A DNA stretch of 64,000 nt, from contig NC_008278.1 in the NCBI RefSeq assembly GCF_000058485.1, positions 7,372,962 to 7,436,961 of the forward strand, in the 5' to 3' direction. The notes below the pieces were generated by a model, which was not told the origin of the DNA, did no database searches, and saw only the letters and a program-made list of their open reading frames with translations. Shown here one piece after another: positions 1 through 9,026 of this stretch (position 1 is its first letter; each line of letters begins with the position of its first letter). This DNA comes from Frankia alni ACN14a (GTDB lineage: Bacteria > Actinomycetota > Actinomycetes > Frankiales > Frankiaceae). The translations under genes were made by a program, and so were the position numbers.

Positions 1-702
1 CTCTCCGACGCGGCGAAGCACGCCGCCGACCGGGCCGGCACGGTCGCCCATCGCGCGGCGAGCATCGCCGGGGAAACCGCCGGCACCGCCGCGTCGGCCA
101 CCCGGGACGCCGGCGTGACCGTGGCGCACCGGATCTCCGACGTCTCCGGCTCCGCGACCCGCGGCGGAACGGCCGTCCCGCGCGTCGCGGGCAAGGCTGC
201 GAGCAAGGCCGTCGCCGTCTCCGGGCGGGCCGGCCGGCGGATCGAGAAGGCCCGGTCCCAGGCCGAGCTGTCCGCCGAGCGGGCGCGCGCCGCCGCCGAG
301 CTGCGCTCGGAGCGGCAGCGTTCGCGTAAGGCCGTGGCCAACGAGGCCAAGGCCCGCATCCAGGCCGACAAGGCCCAGGAGATCCTGGAGAAGCGGCTGG
401 CCAAGGCCGAGGGCAAGCTCGCCAGGGTCCACCGTCGGCGCCGCCGCGGCCTGCTGACGCTCGCCCTCGCCGGCGCCGGCGCGGCGGGCACCGTCGCGGT
501 GCGCCGCTACCTGGCCCAGCAGGACAGCCCGACGATCACCGCGGAGCCGGCGCCGATCGGCAGCACGACCGGTTCCGCCGCGGCCACCGACCGGGCGAGC
601 GGCCGCGACGCCTTCGACGACCGCCTGTCGACCTCGACGAACAGCCTCGAGGAGATGCCGGGCGTGGACACGACGTTCGGCGAGCCCAGCCGGCCCCGCT
701 GA
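1..702 (+). CDS. Hypothetical Ala/Arg-rich protein with one membrane segment, 5' end outside window
   Basis: The reading frame is open from base 1, so the true start lies upstream. The first in-window GTG (115) is probably internal, because the residues before it are the same Ala/Thr/Gly-rich type. The visible part is rich in Ala, Arg, Lys and Glu and probably helical or coiled-coil (roughly residues 75-140 of the visible frame). It is followed by an Arg-rich patch and one hydrophobic stretch (LLTLALAGAGAAGTVAV), then an acidic/Thr-Ser tail ending in TGA. This suggests a membrane-anchored cytoplasmic protein. I recognise no family. It is the only gene before a tandem repeat and a convergent oxidoreductase gene. 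Confidence 0.6.
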   Translation, partial: LSDAAKHAADRAGTVAHRAASIAGETAGTAASATRDAGVTVAHRISDVSGSATRGGTAVPRVAGKAASKAVAVSGRAGRRIEKARSQAELSAERARAAAELRSERQRSRKAVANEAKARIQADKAQEILEKRLAKAEGKLARVHRRRRRGLLTLALAGAGAAGTVAVRRYLAQQDSPTITAEPAPIGSTTGSAAATDRASGRDAFDDRLSTSTNSLEEMPGVDTTFGEPSRPR

Positions 703-823
703 GGCGCGCGGCGGCGGCAGCCGGCCGGCGGGCGTCGAGCCCGCCGGGGTCGGTTCCGCCGCCGACGTCCGTCCCGGCCTCGGCCTCGGCCAGGATTTCG
801 TGCGGCCGGGGTGTGGGTCGGCC

Positions 824-918
824 CGGCTCGGGTGGGTCGGCCCGGCTCGGGTGGGTCGGCCCAGCTCGGGTGGGCCGGGCCGGCTCGGGTGGGCCGGGCC
901 GGCTCGGGCGGGCCGGGC
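824..918. repeat. Tandem repeat, five copies of a 19-base unit
   Basis: Five head-to-tail near-identical copies of a unit like CGGCTCGGGTGGGTCGGCC lie between the convergent stops of the first gene and the GMC oxidoreductase gene. A partial copy precedes them from about 810. The last three copies share a variant (GGGCCGGGC), as expected from successive duplication. All six frames read through, which creates spurious ORFs. It may act as a transcriptional buffer, but nothing shows a function. Confidence 0.8.
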
Positions 919-925
919 CGGCCGG

Positions 926-2722
926 TCAACGGCGCGGCGCCGCGGCCGGATCGCCGATGCGGTACGCGCCGGGGGCGTCCGCCGGAACGGCCGGTCGGGC
1001 CGGCGCGCGGGGATCGACCCGCCGGTAGGGCTGGCCCATCGTCGGACGGGGGTCCGCTTCGCCCTTGTTCGGCCAGAACGACATGGCCCGTTCGGCCTGG
1101 GCGGTGATGGTCAGCGACGGGTTCGCCCCGAGATTCGCCGAGATCGCCGCGCCGTCGGCCACGTGCAGGCCCGCATAGCCGAAGACCCGCTGGTAGGGGT
1201 CGATCACGCCGGTGGACGGGTCCGCGCCGATCGGGGCGCCGCCGAGGATGTGCGCGGTCATCGGGATGTCGGCGATCTCCCCGACGGAGCCACCGGGGTA
1301 GCCGCCGATCCGGGCTGCGATCCGGCGGACGGCCTCGTTGCCCGCCGGGATCCACGACGGGTTCGGATCGCCGTGGCCCTGCCGGCTCGTCAGCCAGCGA
1401 AGACCGAACGGGCCGCGCCGCAGCGACACCGTCAGCGAGTTGTCGCGCGCCTGCATCACCAGAGCGATCATGGTCCGTTCGGACCAGCGCCAGGGCAGCC
1501 CCATGGCCAGTGCGTGGTGCGGGCGGACCAGTAGTTCCCGCAGGTACTTCAGCCACCGCGGCGCCCGGCCCCCGCCGTCCGTCATCGCCGCGCTGATCAG
1601 GGCCATCAGGTTGCTGCCCCGGCCGTAGCGGACCGGTTCGACGTGGGTCTGCCCGTCCGGGTAGAACGACGACGTGATCGCCACTCCGCGGGCGACCCGG
1701 CGGTCCGGGCGGAACCGCGTCGCGCCGAGGATCGACTCGGAGTTCGTCCGGGTGAGCTCGCCGAGCCGGGGGGACAGGGCGGGCAGGTCCCCGCGCTCGC
1801 GCGCCGAGAGCAACAGACGCTGGGTCCCGAGGGTGCCGGCGGCCAGCACGACCTGCCCCGCGGTCAGCGTGCGCCGCCCGCGCCGGGGCATCCCCGGCGT
1901 CCGGGCGACGTCGACCTCGTACCCGCCGCCGGGCCGCGGGCGGATGGCGGTGACGGTGGTGTCGGGCAGGACCCGCGCGCCGGCCCGCTCGGCGAGGAAC
2001 AGGTAGTTGCGGTCCAGCGTGTTCTTCGCTCCGCGGCGGCAGCCGGTCATGCACTCGCCGCATTCGACGCAACCCGTGCGGCCGGGCCCGACCCCGCCGA
2101 AGTAGGGGTCGGGTACCCGGACTCCCGGCTCCTGCCGGCCGTCGCGGCCGAAGAAGACCCCGACCCGCGCCGGGGCGAAGCTCGGCCCGACGCCCATCTC
2201 GTCCGCCACCGCGTGGAACACCTCGTCGGCGTACGTGGTCGTCGGATTCGCGGTCACCCCGAGCATCCGCTCGGCCTGCTCGAAGAACGGGGCCAGCTCG
2301 GCCCGCCAGTCGGTGATGCCGCGCCACTGCGGGTCGGCGTAGAAGGCGTCGAGCGGTCGGTACAGGGTGTTCGCGTAGACGACCGATCCGCCGCCGACCG
2401 CCGTCCCGGACAGCACGATGACCCGACCCAGCCAAGTGATCTTCTGGATGCCGTGGCACCCCAGCCGCGGCAGCCACAGGAACCGGCGGATGTGCCAGTT
2501 GTTGCGCGGCAGCGTCCGCGGGCTGAACCGGCGACCCGCCTCGACGACGAGGACCCGGTAGCCCTTCTCCACGAGGCGCAACGCGCTGACGCTGCCGCCG
2601 AAGCCACTGCCGACCACGATCACATCCGCGTCGAGGCCACCCGCGTCGAGGCCACCCGCGTCGAGGCCACCCGCGTCGAGGCCACCCGCGTCGAGATCGT
2701 CGCCGGATCCGCGTTCCGCCAT
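926..2722 (-). CDS. GMC-family FAD-dependent oxidoreductase (cholesterol-oxidase-like)
   Basis: Predicted 598-residue flavoprotein dehydrogenase/oxidase acting on an alcohol or sterol-like substrate, which cannot be specified. After a short N-terminal repeat, the FAD-binding GxGxxG motif is seen in VIVVGSGFGGSVSALRL. The central part has TAVGGGSVVYANTLY and a Cys cluster (CVECGECMTGCRRGAKNTL) typical of the cholesterol-oxidase-like branch. The C-terminal GMC signature is HILGGAPIG...VADGAAISANLGANPSLT. The ATG at 2722 was chosen because upstream in-frame sequence is Arg/Pro-rich and unlike protein. Residues about 9-32 are DAGGL repeats encoded by a 15-base tandem repeat, just before the FAD fold. 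The neighbours give no pathway clue. Confidence 0.88.
   Translation of the reverse strand: MAERGSGDDLDAGGLDAGGLDAGGLDAGGLDADVIVVGSGFGGSVSALRLVEKGYRVLVVEAGRRFSPRTLPRNNWHIRRFLWLPRLGCHGIQKITWLGRVIVLSGTAVGGGSVVYANTLYRPLDAFYADPQWRGITDWRAELAPFFEQAERMLGVTANPTTTYADEVFHAVADEMGVGPSFAPARVGVFFGRDGRQEPGVRVPDPYFGGVGPGRTGCVECGECMTGCRRGAKNTLDRNYLFLAERAGARVLPDTTVTAIRPRPGGGYEVDVARTPGMPRRGRRTLTAGQVVLAAGTLGTQRLLLSARERGDLPALSPRLGELTRTNSESILGATRFRPDRRVARGVAITSSFYPDGQTHVEPVRYGRGSNLMALISAAMTDGGGRAPRWLKYLRELLVRPHHALAMGLPWRWSERTMIALVMQARDNSLTVSLRRGPFGLRWLTSRQGHGDPNPSWIPAGNEAVRRIAARIGGYPGGSVGEIADIPMTAHILGGAPIGADPSTGVIDPYQRVFGYAGLHVADGAAISANLGANPSLTITAQAERAMSFWPNKGEADPRPTMGQPYRRVDPRAPARPAVPADAPGAYRIGDPAAAPRR
2626..2695. 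repeat. 15-base in-frame tandem repeat inside the GMC oxidoreductase gene
   Basis: Four exact copies of CCGCGTCGAGGCCAC and a ten-base partial copy. On the coding strand they give four DAGGL pentapeptides near the N-terminus. The length is a multiple of three, so copy-number change would preserve the frame. Confidence 0.9.
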
Positions 2723-2828
2723 GCCTGTCACCTGCCGCCGTCGACGCCGGCCTTCCATGATGACCCAGCGACCGGCCTGCGCAACACCGCTCGGCGGGCG
2801 CGGCCCACCGCCACCCGGCGGGATCCGC

Positions 2829-4607
2829 TCAGGCCGCGCCGTCCGCCGCCTGCTGCCGTTCCCGCAGCCTGGCCTCCCGCGCCGCCTGGGCGGCTCGCTC
2901 GATCGCCTCGAGCGGCGGCCGCGGAATCTCCACCGGCGGTGCCTCGGTCGTCGCGGCCGCGGAGCGTTTCGGCTCGGCCGCGGCCGGCCGGCCGGCGCCA
3001 CGACCTGCCCCACTCGGGCGGTTGAACCGGCCCCGGGGGGAAGGGGCTGACGGCGACTTCAACTGGTCGGCCCGGCGCTCCCGGCAGGAGCGGCACTCGC
3101 AGTCGGTCGACGCCCGCGGCAGCCGGTCAAGGCGCCAGGACAGGTTGTCGATCTCGTCACCATCCCCGACCAGTACCCCGGTCTGGATGATGTGGACGAG
3201 GTGCAGGGCCAGCGTGACCGGATCCCAGTTGTCCTCGTCGAAGATGATCTGCAGCTTGCCGAAGATCTCCAGGAAGTCGGAGGTCGGGCGGCGCATCGCG
3301 TTCGCCAGCACGTTGATCACCTGCGTGGCGGCGAGAGTCATCGGCGCGGGCGGCGGCGGGGGCAGCGGAACCGTGGGTGCCGGAGCCTCGTCCGCCGCGT
3401 CCTCGTCCGCCGCGTCCTCGTGCACCCCGTCCTCGTGCACCCCGTCCTCCCGCGGGGCCTCGTGCCCGAATGCGTGCGCGGTCGCATCGTCCAGCGGGGG
3501 CCGCGCTGCGGGCGCCTGGTAGGCCGCTGCCTGATCCGTGGGCTCCGCCGCGGCGGCCTCGGCGGAGATCGGCTCGGTGACGGCGGTGGCCGTGGGCGCG
3601 GCCGGGTGCGGCGGCGCGGCCGGCGCGACGGTGGCCGGTTCGTCCGGCACTACGGGTGCGTCCACCGGCTGGCGCGGATGGTCCTCGCGGCGCCAGTCCT
3701 CGGGACGCTGATGGGGCTCGGCTCGCTGATGGGGCTCGGGATGCTGGGTCGCCTCGGGGCCGAAGGGACCACGATCGCGCGAGGGGACGAGGTCGACGAC
3801 GAAGCCGCCGGCCCGGTCCTGCGCCTCGCCGCCCACGGTCGCCATCTCGCGCTCGCGGGTGCGCCGCCGGGCGGCGCCCTTCGGATGGGAGCCGGCACGG
3901 CTGCGGCGCCCGCGGCGGCGGCCCGACTCACGCGAGGACTCGTGGGTTCCCGCGGCCCCGGCGCGCGTCTCGCCGGTCGGTCCGGCGGTCGCCTCGAGAG
4001 GCGACTCGACCAGGCGGACGAGACCGTCCCGGACCATCGAGTCGGGGATGCTCAGGGCGAACCGGGTCGTCCTGCCGGCGGCCGGCCGCGCCACGGTGGT
4101 CAGCCAACCCTGCCGGCGCAGCAGGGAAACCTGCCGCTGCACGTGGGTCCGGCTGTAGCCGGTCTCCTCCTGCAGGGTGATCAGCCCGGGACCGCTCACC
4201 GCCGCACCGGCGGGGAGGAACTCCGGTGCCTCGGCGAGGTGGCACGCCAGGGTGCACGCGACGAGTTTCGCCGCGGAGGGCATCGATGCGCGCAACACGG
4301 CCCGCTGCCATCCGCTGCGGTCCGCGATCAGGGTTCCCGGCTCCTGCACCGTCTGGACCGAAACCAGAGCACCAGGGATGGTGAGCTGGATCGTGTCCGG
4401 CGGCACAAGCCTCCTTCCCTCGGCTGGATCACTCGATGCTGACGGACTGCCCGGACCCGATGCGGTCACGGCCGGGTGTCCGGGGATCAGTCCCACCGGA
4501 ACGGGCTCGGTGGGACGAGAGCGGGTCGACGTCTGTTCAGGCACCGTACTCCGCACCGGGTCAAGCGGCTCCTGTGGAGGGCCACCGCGGTCACATGAAG
4601 AGGACAT
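2829..4607 (-). CDS. Winged-helix DNA-binding protein with long Pro/Ala-rich linker
   Basis: With the ATG at 4607 the product is 592 residues. An N-terminal winged-helix region (LVACTLACHLAEAP... TLQEETGYSRTHVQRQVSLLRRQGWLTTVARPAAGRTTRFALSIP) resembles helix-turn-helix replication or regulatory domains. A Pro/Ala/Glu-rich linker with short HEDGV/EDAADE repeats follows. A separate C-terminal segment (NVLANAMRRPTSDFLEIFGKLQ...) ends near a Cys pair (CECRSCRERR). The start is uncertain: no strong ribosome binding site is visible and the frame is open to 5078. DNA binding is inferred from the fold pattern, and the target is unknown. Confidence 0.6.
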   Translation of the reverse strand: MSSSCDRGGPPQEPLDPVRSTVPEQTSTRSRPTEPVPVGLIPGHPAVTASGPGSPSASSDPAEGRRLVPPDTIQLTIPGALVSVQTVQEPGTLIADRSGWQRAVLRASMPSAAKLVACTLACHLAEAPEFLPAGAAVSGPGLITLQEETGYSRTHVQRQVSLLRRQGWLTTVARPAAGRTTRFALSIPDSMVRDGLVRLVESPLEATAGPTGETRAGAAGTHESSRESGRRRGRRSRAGSHPKGAARRRTREREMATVGGEAQDRAGGFVVDLVPSRDRGPFGPEATQHPEPHQRAEPHQRPEDWRREDHPRQPVDAPVVPDEPATVAPAAPPHPAAPTATAVTEPISAEAAAAEPTDQAAAYQAPAARPPLDDATAHAFGHEAPREDGVHEDGVHEDAADEDAADEAPAPTVPLPPPPPAPMTLAATQVINVLANAMRRPTSDFLEIFGKLQIIFDEDNWDPVTLALHLVHIIQTGVLVGDGDEIDNLSWRLDRLPRASTDCECRSCRERRADQLKSPSAPSPRGRFNRPSGAGRGAGRPAAAEPKRSAAATTEAPPVEIPRPPLEAIERAAQAAREARLRERQQAADGAA

Positions 4608-6078
4608 GACTCCATCACCGCCGTTGGGTGGTCGTGGTGTGACAGAAACATCAAACATCGCCCGACTGCTGCAAAGCAAAAAGATGGCGGCGCGGCCACG
4701 AAAGGGCCACACCAATGCCGCAGAAAGGCAAGGCCAAAGCAGCCGAACAATTCGGCCGATCAAGCCGCCGAGGACAACCAGGCATCGAAATGATCGGTAT
4801 TCTTCGGCCGAGTCCCTGGCCTTCCGACGAGGCGGCGGAGGTGACCGTGAGCAGGAGGCCTTCCGCACCACGCCCACGCCGGGCGGCACGCCCGACTCTG
4901 GTTCACCCCACCGCCCGGCGGCCGCCCGCGTCGCCTCCCGCCGGACGCCGTCCCGGTCCGCCCCTGGACACCCGCACGGCGGGCGCGCAGACGACCGGAT
5001 CTGCCCCGGGCGCGGCGCCCGGCGCACAATCATCGCCTCTCCTCGGCCATCCCAGGCCTGCAGGGGATGGCCATTCACCAGCGGCCCCGCCCGGCCACAC
5101 TCCCGACGCCGCCACGAACCGGACGGGCCGGCCGCAGCCCCGCGCGCCGCGGGGAAGCGGCGGCGGCGAGGTGGCCTGGAGGCCGCGGAAGGCTGGCCGC
5201 GGGAATTCCAGACCCCGCAGTGACGCTTCCCCGTCAGGGCCGAGGCCCCGAGAACCAGCGGCCCCGCTGCCGGCGGACAGGGCGGACAACACCGCTCCGC
5301 CGGCGAGTCAGCGCGCGACGGGCCGCCATTCTTCCGAACATCACGTCATATCCTTGCGCGATCTTTCCGGGTGATTCTGGCGTCCATTCCCCGCGCGTCC
5401 GGAGCCCGCCGCGGGCCGGGGCACCGTGCGACAACCACCGACCGACGGCGCCGGCCCGGGTCGGCCGGTACATCAATGCCGGAATTGCGGGGCAGGGCAC
5501 GGCCGGCAACATCCCGTCGCGCCCGGTGACGAATGCCGCCCGGCGGCACCGTGATTCGCGCGCGGCCAGATTGGCATGATCTGCCGGATCATATGGATCA
5601 TTGCCGGATCACGGCCAACCGAGACGGTCACGGATCAGATACAGCCGGGCTTGCCCAACCACGGCTCACACTCCACCGACTTTCCCGCCGGCAGGTGGGA
5701 CGGAAAAGTCCCGGGTAGCGCGTGCGCGGCGACAACCCACGGTGAGAACACCACAGCGGGCCGCCATGCGGCCGGCTGCGCCCCGGACCCTCCGGACAAC
5801 CGGGAAACGGCGGCCAGGAACATCGAACCCATCCGTCTGCCTATGGAGTCACCACGCCGCGGGCCCCGGTGGCCCTGGCCGGGTGGTCGGCCAGGGCGGT
5901 CGGACCCTGGGTGATCGGGTCATGGTGGCCAGCCCAGGAGGGTCGGCCCAGGAGGGTCGGCCGCGCGGGGCGGACCGCCGGCCGGGCCCGCTCGCCCAGG
6001 GTTCCCCACCGGCGGGCGGGGTATTCCGACCGTGCTTCCGCGAACGCGGCGCCACCCGGGCGGCGAAGGAGGCGGCGG
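4608..6078. other. Long intergenic region, no convincing gene
   Basis: About 1.5 kb lies between the divergent winged-helix gene and the stress-protein gene. Open frames here are Arg/Pro/Gly shadows without a convincing start or family. Some parts have lower GC (about 4590-4800 and 5340-5660). Two copies of TGCCGGATCA, 20 bases apart (5582-5591, 5602-5611), with GGATCA between them, could be a protein-binding site. Both flanking genes must start their transcripts from this stretch. Confidence 0.6.
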
Positions 6079-6936
6079 ATGGCCGACATCGTGGTCGGGG
6101 TCGACGGCTCAGCGGGCTCCCACGTGGCGTTGTGCTGGGCGTTCGACGAGGCTGAGCGGCACGGCTGCGGGCTGCGGGCCGTGGTCGGAATCGGGCACGG
6201 CGGACCGCCGCGGCCGGAGGCGGCCGACGGCCTGGCCGAGCGGGCGGCCCACGCGCTGCACGAGACCGTCACCGCCTCGGCCCCGGCCGGATCCTCGGTC
6301 CACGTGGCCGAGGAGGTCGTCGATCAGCCCGGGGCGGAGGCCCTGCTCACCGTGGGCCACAACGCCCGCATGATCGTGGTCGGGGCCCGCGGGCGGGGCC
6401 TGCTGCACCGACTGCGGGTCGGCTCGGTCAGCGCCTCGGTCGCCGTGCACTCGCCGGCACCGGTGGTGATCGCGCGCGGCGGCGACCCGGCCCAGACCCG
6501 CGGCCGACCGTCGCGAGCGGTGGCCGTGGGCGTGGACGGCTCCCCGAACTCACTCGCCGCCCTGGGCTGGGCCGCCGAGGAGGCCGACCGGCGCGGGGTT
6601 GCGCTGATCCTCGTGCACGCCTGGCTCGCGGCGATACCGCTCCCCTTCGCCGAGGCCCCCGGGGAGATCACCCAGGCGCTGGAGGAACAGGCCCGGGCCG
6701 CGCTCGACGAGGCCGTCGCCGCCGTGCACGACGCCCTGCCCGCCGGGCTGGAGCTGCGACGCCGGGTGGTGCCGGACTCACCGACCCAGGCCCTGCTCGC
6801 CGCCGGCCGGGAATGCGACCTCGTCGTGGTCGGCGCCCGCGGCCATGGCGGGTTCGCCGAGCTGCTGCTGGGTTCGGTCAGCCATCAGTGCATGATCCAC
6901 TGCCCGACTCCCGTAGCGATCATCCGTCGGCGGTAG
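6079..6936 (+). CDS. Universal stress protein, tandem UspA domains
   Basis: 285 residues forming two UspA domains in tandem, as in many actinobacterial stress proteins. Each domain begins with a beta-strand/Asp pattern (IVVGVDGSAGSHVAL; AVGVDGSPNSLAAL). Each ends with the ATP-binding G-x2-G-x9-G(S/T) motif (VGARGRGLLHRLRVGSVS; VGARGHGGFAELLLGSVS), so nucleotide binding is likely. The ATG at 6079 follows a good ribosome site (AAGGAGG); upstream in-frame sequence is not protein-like. Such proteins help cells survive starvation or hypoxia, but the exact role is unknown. It converges on the calpain-like gene with 14 bases between stops. Confidence 0.9.
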   Translation: MADIVVGVDGSAGSHVALCWAFDEAERHGCGLRAVVGIGHGGPPRPEAADGLAERAAHALHETVTASAPAGSSVHVAEEVVDQPGAEALLTVGHNARMIVVGARGRGLLHRLRVGSVSASVAVHSPAPVVIARGGDPAQTRGRPSRAVAVGVDGSPNSLAALGWAAEEADRRGVALILVHAWLAAIPLPFAEAPGEITQALEEQARAALDEAVAAVHDALPAGLELRRRVVPDSPTQALLAAGRECDLVVVGARGHGGFAELLLGSVSHQCMIHCPTPVAIIRRR

Positions 6937-6950
6937 GCGGTAGCGGGCCG

Positions 6951-8846
6951 TCACCGGGTGGGTCCGTGCACGACCGTGTGCACGTCCGCCACGACCTGCG
7001 ACCAGGCATACCACCGGACGTTGTCCGCACCCGGCGCGGGATCCCAGGGATTGCGCAGCAGCACCCGCCCCCGCGCGGCATCCACCGCCAGCGCCGGGTA
7101 CGCGTGGGCGGCGACGAGCCCGCCGGACCGGGTCCGGCTCCGGGTCGCGAGCACGACGACCTCGCCTCGGTCGAGCAGGGCCGCGAGATCCGCGACGCTC
7201 GTCGCGCGGGCGGCTCGCCGGCTCGCCGGCCGTCCGGTGAGGGTCCCCAGGGCGAGCGAGGCGCTGCCGAACCCGATCGCGGGGTATCCGCCGTGCAGAC
7301 GGGCGTAGGCCTTCTCGTAGAGCGCCGGCCAGAGCTCGGGCTGGCCCGCGGCGTTGTCGCCGTCCATCGCGATCTCCTGGACCCCCTCGCCACGCTCGCC
7401 CTCACGGCCGGTGGACGCGGGTGCCGACAGCCGGCGTGCGGGCAGCATCGCGGTCACCGTCACGCCGACCGGTGCGCCCGAGCCCGGGTGGAAGGTGATC
7501 GTGACGGTGCCGTTGGGGTTGCGGCGCAGCCGTTCGGTGAGCAGGGCGGGGTCCTGCCGGGCGATTCCGATCAACGCCGCGGCGAGGTAGCAGTCGGCGA
7601 CGGCGCCCTGACCGACGTCGCCGGGGTCGGCGCCGTCGCGCACGATGGCGTCGCCGGACCGGTCCACCCCGACGACCGGCCCCGACCGCTCGCCGCCGGG
7701 GGGCGGCGGGGCGGCGGGTTCGAGCCATGGCAGGGCCCGCACCAGTTCGCCGAGCAGGTCGGGCGGCGCCCCGGCGAGCAGGTCGTCCGCGAGGCCCGCG
7801 AGTTCGGCCGCGGCGAGCACCGCCCCCGGCTTCGGCGTGCCGGCCAGCCGCGCGGCCATCGCGCCGAGAGCGGTCAACGGCCCGCCCCGCAGCAGCCCGA
7901 TCACACCCGCGCGAGTCGGATCCGGCAGGTCCGCCAGCCGCGCCCGGACCGCCCGCAGCCGGTCGACGCCGAGAGTGTCCGGTACGGCGTCGGACCTGGC
8001 GCCGGCGCCGGCGCCGAACAGGGCCAGCAGCCCCGCCGCCACGGCCAGGGCGGTCGGCGACGCGGGCCGGGCAGGCGACGGCACGAACCGGGCGGTCGGC
8101 GAGGCGGGCCGGGCGCCGGGCGGCCGGCTGATCCGTTCAGGTGGACCGCCCGGCCCGACTCGACGCAGGGTGATCGGCGCGGCGGCGAAGCGGGCCATCC
8201 GCAGCTCGATGTCCCCGGCCGCGTTGGGAGCCTCGACCGCCACGAGCCGCAGCCCGCGCCCGGCCATCCCGACCGTCCCGGTCGGCGAGCCCATCCGCGC
8301 CAGGGTGCGCTCGGTCTCCCCGACGGCGACGGCGACCGTGCGGCCCAGCGCCGCCGCCCGGTCCGCGGCGGAGCGCAGGCGCGCGGCGAGGACGCCCAGC
8401 AGGACCGGATCGAAGCGAACCGGCGCGCCGCCGCTTCCCCCGGCCCCGGCCCCGGCCTCGGCCGACGCGGGCCGCCCGATCGGCCCGGGCGGCACGGGCG
8501 GCACGGGCGGCACCCGGGACGAGGTCGGTCCGGGCGAGATCGCCGCGGCGGACCAGGGACCTGGTGCGGGCAGCGCCCAGGCGGAGCCGGCCGCGAGCCG
8601 GTCGAGCAGCGCGGCGCGGGCCAGCAGCGCCTCGGCATCCGCGTCGAGGGCCGCCTGCCAGGCGAGGACGCGGCCGTCGAGCCGGGCGCGCAGGGGCGAA
8701 CCGGTGCCACCCGTGCTGCGGACCCCGCTGAGCACCGCGGCCACCTCGGTGGCGGCCCGGCGCAGCGCGGTCGCGTGCCGGCCCAGGTCGTCAGCGGTGC
8801 CGGCCGACACCACGGCGCCACCCCTCGGAGCAGGTCCCTCGTGCAT
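6951..8846 (-). CDS. Calpain-like cysteine protease with helical N-terminal domain
   Basis: 631 residues. The C-terminal third has all three calpain (peptidase family C2) catalytic motifs in order and with normal spacing. They are GQGAVADCYLAAAL (Cys419), VAAHAYPAL (His581) and LLRNPWDP (Asn599). The N-terminal ~100 residues are Ala-rich helices with one WQ, resembling WXG100/ESX-type secretion domains. The middle is Pro/Ala-rich low complexity. This suggests a secreted or translocated protease, possibly an effector; substrate and route are inferred only. A second start, GTG at 8813 behind GAGGGG, is equally plausible. It is divergent from the thiolase gene. Confidence 0.75.
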   Translation of the reverse strand: MHEGPAPRGGAVVSAGTADDLGRHATALRRAATEVAAVLSGVRSTGGTGSPLRARLDGRVLAWQAALDADAEALLARAALLDRLAAGSAWALPAPGPWSAAAISPGPTSSRVPPVPPVPPGPIGRPASAEAGAGAGGSGGAPVRFDPVLLGVLAARLRSAADRAAALGRTVAVAVGETERTLARMGSPTGTVGMAGRGLRLVAVEAPNAAGDIELRMARFAAAPITLRRVGPGGPPERISRPPGARPASPTARFVPSPARPASPTALAVAAGLLALFGAGAGARSDAVPDTLGVDRLRAVRARLADLPDPTRAGVIGLLRGGPLTALGAMAARLAGTPKPGAVLAAAELAGLADDLLAGAPPDLLGELVRALPWLEPAAPPPPGGERSGPVVGVDRSGDAIVRDGADPGDVGQGAVADCYLAAALIGIARQDPALLTERLRRNPNGTVTITFHPGSGAPVGVTVTAMLPARRLSAPASTGREGERGEGVQEIAMDGDNAAGQPELWPALYEKAYARLHGGYPAIGFGSASLALGTLTGRPASRRAARATSVADLAALLDRGEVVVLATRSRTRSGGLVAAHAYPALAVDAARGRVLLRNPWDPAPGADNVRWYAWSQVVADVHTVVHGPTR

Positions 8847-8951
8847 GCGCCCGTCCGTCCGACTCGGCCCATCCCGATGATCAAAGGTTAACCCGACCGA
8901 TCCGCCCTCACCGCGCCGGCCGCGGGGCCGCGACCGAGGGCACCGAGGCGC

Positions 8952-8972
8952 GCTAAAGTTTGATCATTTAGC
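8952..8972. promoter_or_regulatory. 21-base palindrome, candidate operator upstream of thiolase
   Basis: Perfect six-base arms GCTAAA/TTTAGC flank GTTTGATCA, 55 bases before the thiolase start. The core octamer TTTGATCA recurs inverted at 8878-8885, near the start of the divergent protease gene. This suggests one dimeric regulator could bind both sides of the shared promoter region. Confidence 0.5.
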
Positions 8973-9026
8973 CACGTGTGCCGCGCGATCACGTGACCGC
9001 GGCGCCGAGCTTCCGGGAGGGCGTCC

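Noticed and set aside
507-2477. 656-residue minus-strand ORF overlapping the GMC gene
   Set aside because: Arg/Pro/Gly-rich shadow in a second frame; the GMC frame explains the region.
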